Of a DNA stretch of 64,000 nt, positions 51,555 through 60,143 are shown one piece after another. Below the pieces are notes generated by a model, which did no database searches, was not told the origin of the DNA, and saw nothing but the letters and a program-made list of their open reading frames with translations. The position numbers and the translations under genes are program-made. The number at the start of each line of letters is the position of its first letter. Positions within the stretch are counted from its first letter, which is position 1. The stretch is taken from assembly GCA_963755085.1 (NCBI GenBank), contig CAVWIN010000002.1, forward strand, positions 154,805 through 218,804, written 5' to 3'. This DNA comes from JACVRM01 sp963755085. GTDB lineage: Bacteria; Actinomycetota; Thermoleophilia; Gaiellales; Gaiellaceae.

Positions 51555-54500
51555 CTACGGCGACGGAACGAGCGTCGGGCAGTTTGGTGCAGCTGCCCCG
51601 TTCGAATCCGCGCAGTTGACCCTGCCGTTCGGGAATGCCTTCACGACCGGGTTCACCGGCGAGTTCGCCGTGATGTAGTCCGCCGAGACCTGCTCCATGA
51701 TGTCCTGCGTCGTGGCGCGGGGGGTGAAGACGGGGTACCCGTCTCCGCCGGCCGCCATGAAGTCGTTCTCGGCGATCTTGTACGACGACGCTGACGTCAG
51801 GTCGACGGGCGTCGCGGTGCAGTTGCCGCTGCTGTCGGCCTTCACCGCCGACGTGACCCGGCTCCCGGCCGGTGCCGCGATGTCGTAGGTGAAGCAGAGT
51901 CCCGACACCTGCGGGAAGCGGCCGTCGACCGCCGGCATCCGCGAGACGCCGTTCTCGAGCATCGTCTTCAGCTCGGCGCCGTTGATCGGAACCGTCACGA
52001 CGATGTTCCCGAAGGGCAGAACGGTGAGGTTCTGGCCGCGGGTGATCACGTACGGCGGCGGTGTGTACGGCGGGCAGAAGTCGCTCGGGTTGTCCGTCGT
52101 CGGACACGTCAGGTCGGCGCGGAGCCCGCCCGAGTTCGTGATCGAGAAGTCCACGCCGATCGGGACGTACTTCGTCCGCATCGCGTCGGTGATCACGTCG
52201 CCGACGAGCGACTCGCAGGTCCGGCCCGCGGTGTTGCCGCACTGGTCTGTCCGCGGGATGAACTTCGTCGAGTTGCCGATGGTGTTCCCGAGGATCGGGG
52301 CGAGCTGCGAGTTCAGCGCGTCGATCGTCGCCTGGATCGTCGGGTCGGGCGTGATGCCGATGTCCCACGGCTTGTGGAAGTCGGCCGTCTCGTAGACGAG
52401 GTCCTGGCTGCCGGGCCCGAAGACGAGGCGGATCCGCGTGAAGCGGATGCCCTTGCTGCGATTCTCGGTCACGAGCACGCCGTTCGGCCGCTGCGTGAGC
52501 ACCTGGAAGTCGGTGTGGTCACCGACGACGGCGTCGACGTTCTGCACGTTGTCGGCGAGGTCGATCAGCGGCCCCGACGGGTTCGTAAGCGTCCCGTCGG
52601 TCGCGCCGAGGTGGCCGATCGCCACGACGGCGTCCGTCTTCTTCGCGAGCTTGGCCGCCTCGGCATTCACGGCGTCCAGCGAGCTGGTGACGTGGAACGG
52701 CGCGAGATTGGTCGGGTTGATGAGGTCGAGCAGGTCGTCGTTCGAGAAACCGACGATCCCGACCTGGATCCCGTGCTCGAACTTGAACACCGCCGACGGC
52801 TTCCACTCCTTCGGCGTCTTCCCGTTCGCGTCGACGATGTTCGACGACAGAAACGGGTAGGTCGCCCGCGGGATCAGCGTGGTCCGCAGGTACTCCTGCC
52901 CGGCGTCGAAGTTGTGGTTGCCGAGCCCGTCGGACGTGAAGCCCATCATGTTCATCACGTCGATCGTCGGCGTGTCGCCGAAGAACGACGAGATCGGCGG
53001 GGTCGCTCCGACCGAGTCGCCGCCCGCGACCGTCAGGGTGTTCGGATCCCACCCGTCACCGGTCGCCGCAGCCTCGGCGCGGTAGGTGTCGAACCACGGC
53101 TTGAGGAACGCCGCCCCGCCGATGCCGAAGGTCGGCCCGACCGTGTCGGCTGCCTCCGAGAGCGGGATCAGCTGGCCGTGGTAGTCGCTGATGTCGAGGA
53201 TCGTGACCTCCCGGAGCTCGTTCCCGTGCTCGATGGCCGGGTAGAGGATCCGTCCGCGCGCGTTCTGCGGCCCCGGGATGTCCATCAGGAACGCGACCGT
53301 CGGCGCGACGTCGATCGCACGCACGCCGATGATCGCCGGGCGGTGCTTGATGCCCGGCCCGCCCGCGACGAACGTCGCGTGCATGTCGACGTTGCCGGTC
53401 TCGTTGACGTAGCTCGGCATGAAGCCGTGCTGCCCGAAGAAATGCGAGAGCGCGAACGTCACGCCGTTCGTAGCCGCATCGAACTGGTACGGCGGCGCCG
53501 AGACGGCGACGACGTCACCGCTGCGATTCGGGTGCAGCGAGTCCGAGCCGTCGACGTTCCGGAGCTCCTCCTTCTTGAGGACCTTGAGGATCACCTGCTT
53601 GCCCGGGTTCCCCGGGTCGGTCAGGTTCTGGAACGCGTTGAACGCCGCTGTCCGCACCGCCTCGTAGGTGATCCCGGCCGGCAGCGTCGTGTTGACGTAG
53701 ATCTGCGTCGTGCCGCCGGCCCAGCAGGCCTTCGCCAGGTCGGTGGCGTCGGCGCGGCAGTTCGAGGCATTCGCGTTGCTCGCGTGCAGTGACACGTCCG
53801 TGTTCGTGACCGTGTTGTGCACCTTCGTGTCGAAGAGCACCTTGGTCGCGTTGATGGCGTAGCGCTGGGCGCCGAAGCCGTGGTCGGAGACCGCGACTGT
53901 GGTCGGGTCGCCGCCCATCAGGTCACGAGCCATGCCCAGCTTCGCGTCGGCGAACTGGTACGCGCTGCGGATGTACCCCTCGCGGGCGTCGACGCGACCG
54001 GCCGTCCCGCGGCCCGTGCACTGGACGTCGTTGAACAGCGGCACGACGTCGTAGCAGGGGTTCAGGCTGCCGTCGGGATCCTTGGGGGTCACGAGGCCCA
54101 TGAACTGGTGCGAGACCTCGTCCGTGAAGGGGTAGCCGACCATTGCCAGGTCGGTGTCCGGCTGGAGCGTGCCGAGGATGTATTTCAGCACTGCATCGCC
54201 GTAGGCGGCCTCGAGGTCACGGCCCTGCTGGACGTATGTGTCCTCGTCGATGATCCCGGCCTCTTCCGGCGCGAAGTCCGCGTCGATCGCGGTCGGGAGG
54301 TTGTCGGCGACGTACTTCTCCAGGCGGTCCTCACCGGGAGCGCCTGCCGGCAGGCCGGCGCAGGGCCCGCCCGCGCTGGAATCGCACGTTGCGATCACGC
54401 GGGAGACCGAGGTGAAGTAGAGCTTGAAGCTCGAGAGGTCGCCGGCGAGGGTGATGACCTTGGCGTAGAAGCCGGCGCTCTCACCGGCGCGCGCGCCGAT

Positions 54501-55358
54501 CAGCCCATCGGCGCCCTGGAGCTTGATCTCCTGGAAGACACCGGGCTTCAGCGTCGCAACGGCCTTGCTCGCGTCCTTGCCGTCCGCCTGGCGGACGAGC
54601 AGGACGCGGTCGTAGGTCGTGCCGGCCGCGTAGACGAGCACGTCGTAGACGCGCGTCGGGTTCTGCGCCGCGAACGTGGTCGGCACGGTCAGGACGCTCT
54701 GCTTCGCCGGCTGCGAGCTGGCGGGCAGGTTCGTCCAGCCGGCGGCCGGCGCGAACGAGGCGACCTGGTACTGCAGCCCGAACGAGGCCGCGCCGGCCTG
54801 CTCGGACGGGACGATCGGGGTCGTCAGCACGCCGCGCCCCGAGAAGAAGTTCAGGAAATCGACCGTCGGGCCCTTGATGGCGGCGTTCCGGCCGCCCGTC
54901 CAGTCGATCTGCGCGACCTTCTTGCCGGCACGCTCCGCGGAGTTCGCAATCGTGTCGGCCTGCAGGACGCCGGTGCCCGAGAACGAGGTGCTGTTGTTGA
55001 AGCTCGAGTCACCGACCCGGAAGAACGTGTTGTTCGTCGAGCCGTGCTCTGACGGGTACGTCCCGGTGGCGATCGTGTACCAGCCGACGCCGGTGTTGGG
55101 CGGGAACGCCTGAATCATCCCGTTCGCGCCCGTGGCGCCGTGCTTCATCAGTTCGTGGTACGTCGGCATCGAGCCGTGCTTGGCGTATTCCTGCATCAGA
55201 TCGGGCCGCATGCCGTCGGAGGCAAAGAGCACCACCTTGTCGGCAGCGGGCCAGCGGTCCTTCTTGGCGGCGGCGGAACCGACGCCGAGCGTGAGGACCA
55301 GCGTGAGTGCGGCCGCGCTGACAAGCGCCAGCGCGAGGCCGTGGCGACGATGAACCAT
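51555..55358 (-). CDS. secreted phosphodiesterase / 5'-nucleotidase fusion
   Basis: It has 1,267 residues. A signal peptide (residues 1-31, ending SAAA) is followed by a type-I phosphodiesterase/nucleotide pyrophosphatase domain (about 35-720). It carries the metal Asp in LFASDGMRPDLM, the nucleophile region PPNTGVGWYTIATG and VAVSDHGFGAQ. A 5'-nucleotidase follows: metallophosphoesterase part with ILDISDYHGQ, GNHNFDAG and AIGHLG, then the substrate-binding part with TNSGGLRADL and ENDFMAAGGDGYPVF. Together they could take extracellular nucleotides or dinucleotides to nucleosides plus phosphate. ATG 55358 has GGAGGGG upstream. Confidence 0.9.
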   Translation of the reverse strand: MVHRRHGLALALVSAAALTLVLTLGVGSAAAKKDRWPAADKVVLFASDGMRPDLMQEYAKHGSMPTYHELMKHGATGANGMIQAFPPNTGVGWYTIATGTYPSEHGSTNNTFFRVGDSSFNNSTSFSGTGVLQADTIANSAERAGKKVAQIDWTGGRNAAIKGPTVDFLNFFSGRGVLTTPIVPSEQAGAASFGLQYQVASFAPAAGWTNLPASSQPAKQSVLTVPTTFAAQNPTRVYDVLVYAAGTTYDRVLLVRQADGKDASKAVATLKPGVFQEIKLQGADGLIGARAGESAGFYAKVITLAGDLSSFKLYFTSVSRVIATCDSSAGGPCAGLPAGAPGEDRLEKYVADNLPTAIDADFAPEEAGIIDEDTYVQQGRDLEAAYGDAVLKYILGTLQPDTDLAMVGYPFTDEVSHQFMGLVTPKDPDGSLNPCYDVVPLFNDVQCTGRGTAGRVDAREGYIRSAYQFADAKLGMARDLMGGDPTTVAVSDHGFGAQRYAINATKVLFDTKVHNTVTNTDVSLHASNANASNCRADATDLAKACWAGGTTQIYVNTTLPAGITYEAVRTAAFNAFQNLTDPGNPGKQVILKVLKKEELRNVDGSDSLHPNRSGDVVAVSAPPYQFDAATNGVTFALSHFFGQHGFMPSYVNETGNVDMHATFVAGGPGIKHRPAIIGVRAIDVAPTVAFLMDIPGPQNARGRILYPAIEHGNELREVTILDISDYHGQLIPLSEAADTVGPTFGIGGAAFLKPWFDTYRAEAAATGDGWDPNTLTVAGGDSVGATPPISSFFGDTPTIDVMNMMGFTSDGLGNHNFDAGQEYLRTTLIPRATYPFLSSNIVDANGKTPKEWKPSAVFKFEHGIQVGIVGFSNDDLLDLINPTNLAPFHVTSSLDAVNAEAAKLAKKTDAVVAIGHLGATDGTLTNPSGPLIDLADNVQNVDAVVGDHTDFQVLTQRPNGVLVTENRSKGIRFTRIRLVFGPGSQDLVYETADFHKPWDIGITPDPTIQATIDALNSQLAPILGNTIGNSTKFIPRTDQCGNTAGRTCESLVGDVITDAMRTKYVPIGVDFSITNSGGLRADLTCPTTDNPSDFCPPYTPPPYVITRGQNLTVLPFGNIVVTVPINGAELKTMLENGVSRMPAVDGRFPQVSGLCFTYDIAAPAGSRVTSAVKADSSGNCTATPVDLTSASSYKIAENDFMAAGGDGYPVFTPRATTQDIMEQVSADYITANSPVNPVVKAFPNGRVNCADSNGAAAPNCPTLVPSP

Positions 55359-55512
55359 TCGCTCCCCTCCCTCGAGGATTGGGGGTTCTCGTTGCTCGAC
55401 GGTAGGGCGCGCGCCGGGCCGCCTCGTCCGTGTTCCCACTGACTGCGCCTCCTGAAAGACCCGCGTCTGCAGAGGTTCATCCCGTCACCGGGGAGCCGCT
55501 AGCCGGCCCCCG

Positions 55513-55518
55513 TACACT
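55513..55518 (+). promoter_or_regulatory. -10 hexamer TACACT for the leaderless hydrolase gene
   Basis: TACACT ends seven bases before GTG 55526 and decides that start over the longer frame from 55430. Confidence 0.6.
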
Positions 55519-55525
55519 CGCCGGC

Positions 55526-56356
55526 GTGCTGGTCACGCTCACCGACGGCTACCGCCTGTTCGTCGAGGAGGTCGGCTCCGGCTTCCCGCTCGTAGTGCTC
55601 CACGGAGGGCCGGGCATGGATCACACGATGTTCCGGCCGTGGCTCGACCCGCTCGGAGACGAGTTCCGCCTGCTCTATGTCGACGAGCGCGGCCAGGGGC
55701 GAAGCGACCGGGTCGACCCGGCGACGCTCTCGCTCGAGGTGTTCGCGCGCGACGTCGACCTGCTCGCCGATGCGCTCGCGTTGAACGAGTACGCGCTGCT
55801 CGGACACTCATTCGGTGCCATCGTCACCACCTGGCACGCGACGAGCCTGGGCACGGCGGCCGCGTACGTCATCTCGGGCGGCGCCGAGTCGAGCGACGCC
55901 CTGATGGCGGACGTCAACGCGTCGTTCGAGACGCTCGGCGACCCGCGTGCCGCGATCGAGGCGTCGTGGGAGCGGGAGAAGACCGTCGCCACCGAGGAAG
56001 AGGCGGCGCAGCTGCTCGCGGACCAGTCCCCGTTCCACTTCCACCGCGAGCCGCCGCCCGGCGTCTTCTCCGCGACGCGTTACTCACCGGATGTCCTGCG
56101 CCATTTCGCGAACGCCGGCTACGGCGAGTTCGACTTTCGCGACGCGCTCGGCGGCGTTACGCGCCCGACGCTCGTCGTGGTCGGAGACCACGATCTCACC
56201 ACCACCCCGCGCGCCGCGCGCGTGCTCCACAAGGGCATCCCCGGCAGCGAGCTCGCGGTCATCGCGAATGCAGGCCACATGAGCTTCGTGGAGGAGCAGG
56301 ACGCGTTCCTGACTGCCGTCCGCGCTTTCCTGCGCCGAAAAACCTCCACCAAATAG
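55526..56356 (+). CDS. alpha/beta hydrolase, proline iminopeptidase-like
   Basis: It has 276 residues. The oxyanion loop is VVLHGGPGMDHTMF (HGGPG is typical of prolyl iminopeptidases and related hydrolases). The nucleophile elbow is LLGHSFGAIV with Ser, the acid is in VVGDHDLTTT, and the catalytic His is in NAGHMSFVEE. GTG 55526 was chosen because of the TACACT -10 seven bases before it and because the fold starts directly after. Substrate unknown. Confidence 0.87.
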   Translation: MLVTLTDGYRLFVEEVGSGFPLVVLHGGPGMDHTMFRPWLDPLGDEFRLLYVDERGQGRSDRVDPATLSLEVFARDVDLLADALALNEYALLGHSFGAIVTTWHATSLGTAAAYVISGGAESSDALMADVNASFETLGDPRAAIEASWEREKTVATEEEAAQLLADQSPFHFHREPPPGVFSATRYSPDVLRHFANAGYGEFDFRDALGGVTRPTLVVVGDHDLTTTPRAARVLHKGIPGSELAVIANAGHMSFVEEQDAFLTAVRAFLRRKTSTK

Positions 56357-56383
56357 CCACACTTCGGGGGCGAAACGCGGGGC

Positions 56384-56389
56384 TATACT
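56384..56389 (+). promoter_or_regulatory. -10 hexamer TATACT for leaderless rpsA
   Basis: TATACT ends nine bases before the rpsA GTG at 56399; there is no Shine-Dalgarno site. Confidence 0.6.
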
Positions 56390-56398
56390 GATCCGCTC

Positions 56399-57976
56399 GT
56401 GTCCGAGACACTCGACACTACGGCCGCGCGCGCCGCGGATCCAGACGTCTGGATCACCACCGAGACCGGTGAGCTGATCCCGAACTACGACGCCAGCTTC
56501 CCCACCATCACGGAGGGGGAGGTCGTGCACGGCACCGTGGTCCGCGTCGACAAGGACGAGGTGCTGGTCGACATCGGCTACAAGTCCGAGGGCGTCATCC
56601 CTGTCGCCGAGCTTTCGATCCGGCGCTCCGTCAATCCGGCCGACGAGGTCAGCGTGGGCGACGAGATCGACGCGCTCGTCCTGACCAAGGAGGACGCCGA
56701 GGGCCGCCTGATCCTGTCGAAGAAGCGCGCGCGTTTCGAGCTCGCGTGGAAGCAGATCGAGGCGGCGTCGGAGAGCGGCGAGCCGGTCATCGGCCGCGTG
56801 ATCGAGGTCGTCAAGGGCGGCCTGATCCTCGACCTGGGCGTCCGCGGCTTCCTGCCCGCATCGCTCGTCGACATCCGCCGCGTCCAGGACCTGGACGAGT
56901 TCCTCGGCAAGGAGCTGCGCTGCAAGGTGATCGAGCTCAACCGGTCGCGAAACAACGTCGTGCTGTCGCGCCGCGCCGTCCTCGAGGACGAGCGCAAGGA
57001 GCAGCGGCAGGCGATCCTCGACCGGCTTGCGCCAGGCGACGTCGTCGAGGGGACGATCTCGAACATCGTCGACTTCGGCGCCTTCGTCGACCTCGACGGC
57101 ATGGACGGCCTCATCCACATTTCCGAGCTCTCCTGGACGCACGTGAACCACCCGTCCGAGGTGCTCGAGATCGGCCAGCCGGTCAAGGTCAAGGTGCTCG
57201 ATATCGACCGCGACCGCCAGCGCATCTCGCTCGGCCTCAAGCAGACGCAGTCCGACCCGTGGCAGCAGGTCCTGGAGAGCTACAACCAGGGCGACGTCGT
57301 CGAGGGGCGCGTCACGAAGGTGGTCACCTTCGGCGCCTTCGTCGAGATCATGCCGGGCGTCGAAGGCCTCGTGCACATCTCCGAGCTTGCCGCGCACCAC
57401 GTCGAGAACCCGCGTGAGGTCGTCTCGCAGGGCGACACGGTGAAGGTGAAGATCATCGAGGTCGATGCCGAGCGCCGCCGCCTGTCGCTCTCGCTGAAGC
57501 GGGTGGAGGACGGCGCGCCGCTGCGCGGCCCCGATGCGCCGGCGCCGCAGCTCGACCTCTCCGAGGACGTCTTCGGCGAGGGCCCGCACGCCGCGGCGGA
57601 GGACGCGATCGCACCGCACGGCGAGCCCGGCGAGTACGACGAGGCGGAGGAGACGGTCGAGGTCGTTGCCGAGGCCGAGGCGACCGAAGATCCCGCGGTG
57701 CTCGAGGTGGTCGAGGAGCCCGTCGTGGCCGAGGTGGTCGAGGAGCCCGTCGAGGTCGAGGTTGCCGAGGAGCCCGCGGCCGACGAAGAGACGATCGACG
57801 CCGCTGATGTCGCTGAGGTCGCCGAGGAGCCCGCAGCACCGTCCGTCGACGAGGGCGCGCCGATGGCCGCCTTCGAGCCCGAGCCCGAAGCGGCCGAAGA
57901 GCCCGCCGCCGAGAAGCCCGCCGCCGAAGACGCCGGCGAGCCCCAGGCCGCCGCCGCACCTGACGAGCAGCAGTAG
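56399..57976 (+). CDS. rpsA: 30S ribosomal protein S1
   Basis: RNA-binding ribosomal protein. It has 525 residues with four S1 domains: GEVVHGTVVRVDKDEVLVDI, then VIGRVIEVVKGGLILDLGVR, GDVVEGTISNIVDFGAFVDL and GDVVEGRVTKVVTFGAFVEI. Residues about 380-525 are an acidic Ala/Glu/Pro/Val tail of near-repeats (VVEEPVVAEVVEEPVEVEVA). GTG 56399 follows TATACT by nine bases. The last 17 bases overlap the probable coaE start. Confidence 0.95.
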   Translation: MSETLDTTAARAADPDVWITTETGELIPNYDASFPTITEGEVVHGTVVRVDKDEVLVDIGYKSEGVIPVAELSIRRSVNPADEVSVGDEIDALVLTKEDAEGRLILSKKRARFELAWKQIEAASESGEPVIGRVIEVVKGGLILDLGVRGFLPASLVDIRRVQDLDEFLGKELRCKVIELNRSRNNVVLSRRAVLEDERKEQRQAILDRLAPGDVVEGTISNIVDFGAFVDLDGMDGLIHISELSWTHVNHPSEVLEIGQPVKVKVLDIDRDRQRISLGLKQTQSDPWQQVLESYNQGDVVEGRVTKVVTFGAFVEIMPGVEGLVHISELAAHHVENPREVVSQGDTVKVKIIEVDAERRRLSLSLKRVEDGAPLRGPDAPAPQLDLSEDVFGEGPHAAAEDAIAPHGEPGEYDEAEETVEVVAEAEATEDPAVLEVVEEPVVAEVVEEPVEVEVAEEPAADEETIDAADVAEVAEEPAAPSVDEGAPMAAFEPEPEAAEEPAAEKPAAEDAGEPQAAAAPDEQQ

Positions 57977-58586
57977 CCCGCCCCGGCGGCCGGTCTCGGT
58001 CGCGATCACCGGCGGCATCGGCACCGGCAAGAGCACGGCGCTGAAGCTCTTCGCGCGCCACGGCGCCGCGACCGTCTCCAGCGACGACATGGTCCACAAC
58101 CTTCTCCACTCGGACGAGGAGGTGCGCAGCGAGCTGATCGGCAAGCTGGGGGAGGGGATCCTCGGCGACGACGGAGAGATCGACCGTCGCAAGGTCGGCG
58201 AGCTCGTCTTCAAGGACCGCGACCTGCTGCTCTGGCTGGAGCAGCTGCTGCACCCGCGCGTCGCCCGCGAGTACCTGATCTGGCGCGAGCAGCTGGCGCA
58301 CCTGCCCAACCCGCCGCGCGTCTGCGTGACCGAGGTGCCGCTGCTCTACGAGGCGGGCGGGGAGGAGCGTTTCGACGTCGTGGTCGCACTGACCGCCTCA
58401 CCGCGCATCCGCGAGCGCCGCGGCCGGCCGGTGCCGGAGGAGCGCGCAGACCGCCAGCTCCCGGACGACGAGAAGCTCCGCCGCGCCGACTTTTCCTACG
58501 TGAACAACGGTTCGATCGAGGATCTGGACGCCTTCGTCGCCTCGGTGATGTCAGATCTTGGGCAGCGTGACGCCGAAATGACTTGA
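57960..58586 (+). CDS. coaE: dephospho-CoA kinase, start codon uncertain
   Basis: Last step of CoA synthesis. The kinase P-loop is AITGGIGTGKSTAL and the CoA-kinase pattern continues with VSSDDMVHNLL, VTEVPLLYEAG and RADFSYVNNGS. About 200 residues belong to the gene. No ATG, GTG or TTG lies in frame near the conserved start; a CTG at 57960, inside the rpsA end, is the best local candidate. The nearest in-frame ATG is far inside rpsA. The stop at 58584-58586 lies within the TGAC array of the next gene. The rpsA-coaE order is common in Actinobacteria. Confidence 0.87.
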   Translation: MTSSSSPPRRPVSVAITGGIGTGKSTALKLFARHGAATVSSDDMVHNLLHSDEEVRSELIGKLGEGILGDDGEIDRRKVGELVFKDRDLLLWLEQLLHPRVAREYLIWREQLAHLPNPPRVCVTEVPLLYEAGGEERFDVVVALTASPRIRERRGRPVPEERADRQLPDDEKLRRADFSYVNNGSIEDLDAFVASVMSDLGQRDAEMT

Positions 58587-58618
58587 CGGTGACATCGTGT
58601 GACGTCATAGTGACGTCA
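58568..58618 (+). promoter_or_regulatory. promoter with helically phased TGAC operator array
   Basis: TGAC occurs at 58568, 58579, 58590, 58600 and 58611, steps of 11, 11, 10 and 11 bp (one more at 58584). The last two are full palindromes TGACGTCA. A -35 TTGACG (58583-58588) and -10 CATAGT (58606-58611) are separated by 17 bp and predict a transcript starting at the ATG at 58618. The array therefore covers the whole core promoter. Confidence 0.75.
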
Positions 58619-59070
58619 TGCAACTGTCACAGATCATCGAAGCGCTCCGCAGTGACCTGAACGCGGTCGCCGCGGTCGGCGACGAACAGACGGCCCAGAC
58701 CGCCGAGCGGATCGGCATCGCGCTCGAGAGCGCGCTCGCCCTCCGGCTCGTCGACGCGTTCTCGGCCGTCGCGGTCGAGCTCAACAGCCAGCTGCCGAAC
58801 GGCCACGTCGAGGTGCGCCTCGCGGGCCGCGACCCCGAGCTCGTCTTCGTCGAGGACGCGCCCCAGCCCGCAGAGCCGGTCCCTGCCGAGGACGGCGCGA
58901 CCGCACGCATCAGCCTGCGGCTCGCCGACTCGCTCAAGGACCAGGTCGAGGGGGCAGCGGCGCGCGAGGGCGTTTCGGTGAACACGTGGATCATCCGCAC
59001 GCTCGCGCGCGCGGTCACGCACCCAGCCCGCCGCTCCCGCAACCGCCTGACCGGCTTCGCGGAGAGCTGA
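58618..59070 (+). CDS. ribbon-helix-helix (HicB/CopG-like) DNA-binding protein
   Basis: It has 150 residues. The N-terminal 90 residues are helical and of unknown family. An acidic Pro/Ala linker leads to a C-terminal ribbon-helix-helix: ARISLRLADSLKDQVEGAAA, then GVSVNTWIIRTLARAV. RHH proteins bind short repeated palindromes cooperatively, which fits the TGAC array on its own promoter, so autoregulation is likely. The ATG is inside the last TGACGTCA. No toxin gene is adjacent, so an antitoxin role is unsupported. Confidence 0.75.
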   Translation: MQLSQIIEALRSDLNAVAAVGDEQTAQTAERIGIALESALALRLVDAFSAVAVELNSQLPNGHVEVRLAGRDPELVFVEDAPQPAEPVPAEDGATARISLRLADSLKDQVEGAAAREGVSVNTWIIRTLARAVTHPARRSRNRLTGFAES

Positions 59071-59082
59071 AAGGAGGATCGC

Positions 59083-59295
59083 TTGCCTACCTTCATCCCA
59101 ACACCGTTCGGGCACGTCGCGATGGACGAGCCGGAGCGCGGCCCGTCACACCGGCACCCCACCGCCGACGTGAACCTTCGCGTGCCCGCCGAGCTCAAGG
59201 ACGGCATCGACGAAGCGGCCCGCCGCGCCGGCATCCCCGCCGACCTCTGGCTGCTCGAGACCCTCGGGCGGAGCGTGGGCTCCGCCCGGGCCTAG
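59083..59295 (+). CDS. small second ribbon-helix-helix-like protein
   Basis: It has 70 residues. TTG start at 59083, decided by a strong AAAGGAGG Shine-Dalgarno site that begins at the end of the previous gene. The C-terminal part, DVNLRVPAELKDGIDEAARR, then AGIPADLWLLETLGRSVG, has the strand-helix-helix pattern of CopG/Arc proteins and resembles the tail of the upstream protein. It may form hetero-dimers with it. Co-transcribed. Confidence 0.7.
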   Translation: MPTFIPTPFGHVAMDEPERGPSHRHPTADVNLRVPAELKDGIDEAARRAGIPADLWLLETLGRSVGSARA

Positions 59296-59308
59296 GTCCG
59301 GGGACACG

Positions 59309-60139
59309 ATGGAGCGCTTCACCACACCCGGACCCCTGACGCTTCGTATCCGCAACACCTCCGGTGAGATCCGGCTCGAGAGCGTCGAGGGGGAGGAGAC
59401 GACGGTCGAGCTCGAGGCGCTGCGGACCGACGACGTCTCGCAGGCGGCGGTCGAGGCCGCGCGCGTCGAGCTGCGGGAGCGCGCCGGCGGCCACGAGCTC
59501 CGCGTCGAGATCCCCGAGCGGGGGTCGACCAGCAAGCTCGGCTTCCTCTTCAGCCGCTCCCCCGAGGTGCTCGTGCGCATCGCCTGCCCGCCCGGCGCCG
59601 ACCTGCAGGTGCAGACGCGCTCGGCCGACATGGACGCGCGCGGCCGCTTCGGCAGCGCCGAGATCGAGACGACCTCCGGCGACGTCGACATCGCCGAGCT
59701 GTCCGGCGACGTCCGGGTGCGTGACGTCAGCGGCGACGTGCGCATCGGCCACATCGAGCGCAACGCCGAGATCCAGACGGTCTCCGGCGACGTCACCGTC
59801 GAGGCCGGGGAGGGCGCCGATGACCCTGCAGTCGGTCTCCGGTGACCTCGCCGTCCGCGCCGCGGGCGGCCCGGTCACCCTGAACAGCGTCTCGGGCGAC
59901 CAGCGCGCAAGGGTGCCGGCAACGGCCCCGTGTCGGCGCAGTCCGTCTCCGGCGACATCCGGATCGGCGTCCGCCCGGGCGTCCGCGTCTGGATCGACGC
60001 GGCGTCACGGAGCGGCGACGTCACGTCCGAGCTCGAGGTTCGCGACGGGCAGGCCGCCGAGGGCCCGGTGGCCGAGCTTCGCCTCCAGAGCCTCAGCGGC
60101 GACATCTCCATCGTCCGTTCTGCCGCCGTCCCCGGCTAG
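59309..60139 (+). CDS. DUF4097-type beta-helix protein, two compensating frameshifts
   Basis: The repeated SGD/VSGDV pattern (TSGDVDIAELSGDVRVRDVS) is typical of DUF4097 adhesin-like beta-solenoids. The first frame (ATG 59309) runs to about 59810. Then one base on comes MTLQSVSGDLAVRAAGGPVT, and from about 59908 the original frame returns with VSAQSVSGDIRIGVRPG, ending at 60139. One insertion and one deletion cancel, giving 276 residues. No signal peptide is seen. Function unknown. Confidence 0.75.
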
Positions 60140-60143
60140 CTCC

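Noticed and set aside
58618..59295. Toxin-antitoxin module (HicB-like antitoxin plus partner).
   Set aside because: Both small proteins look like ribbon-helix-helix DNA binders; no toxin-like gene is adjacent.
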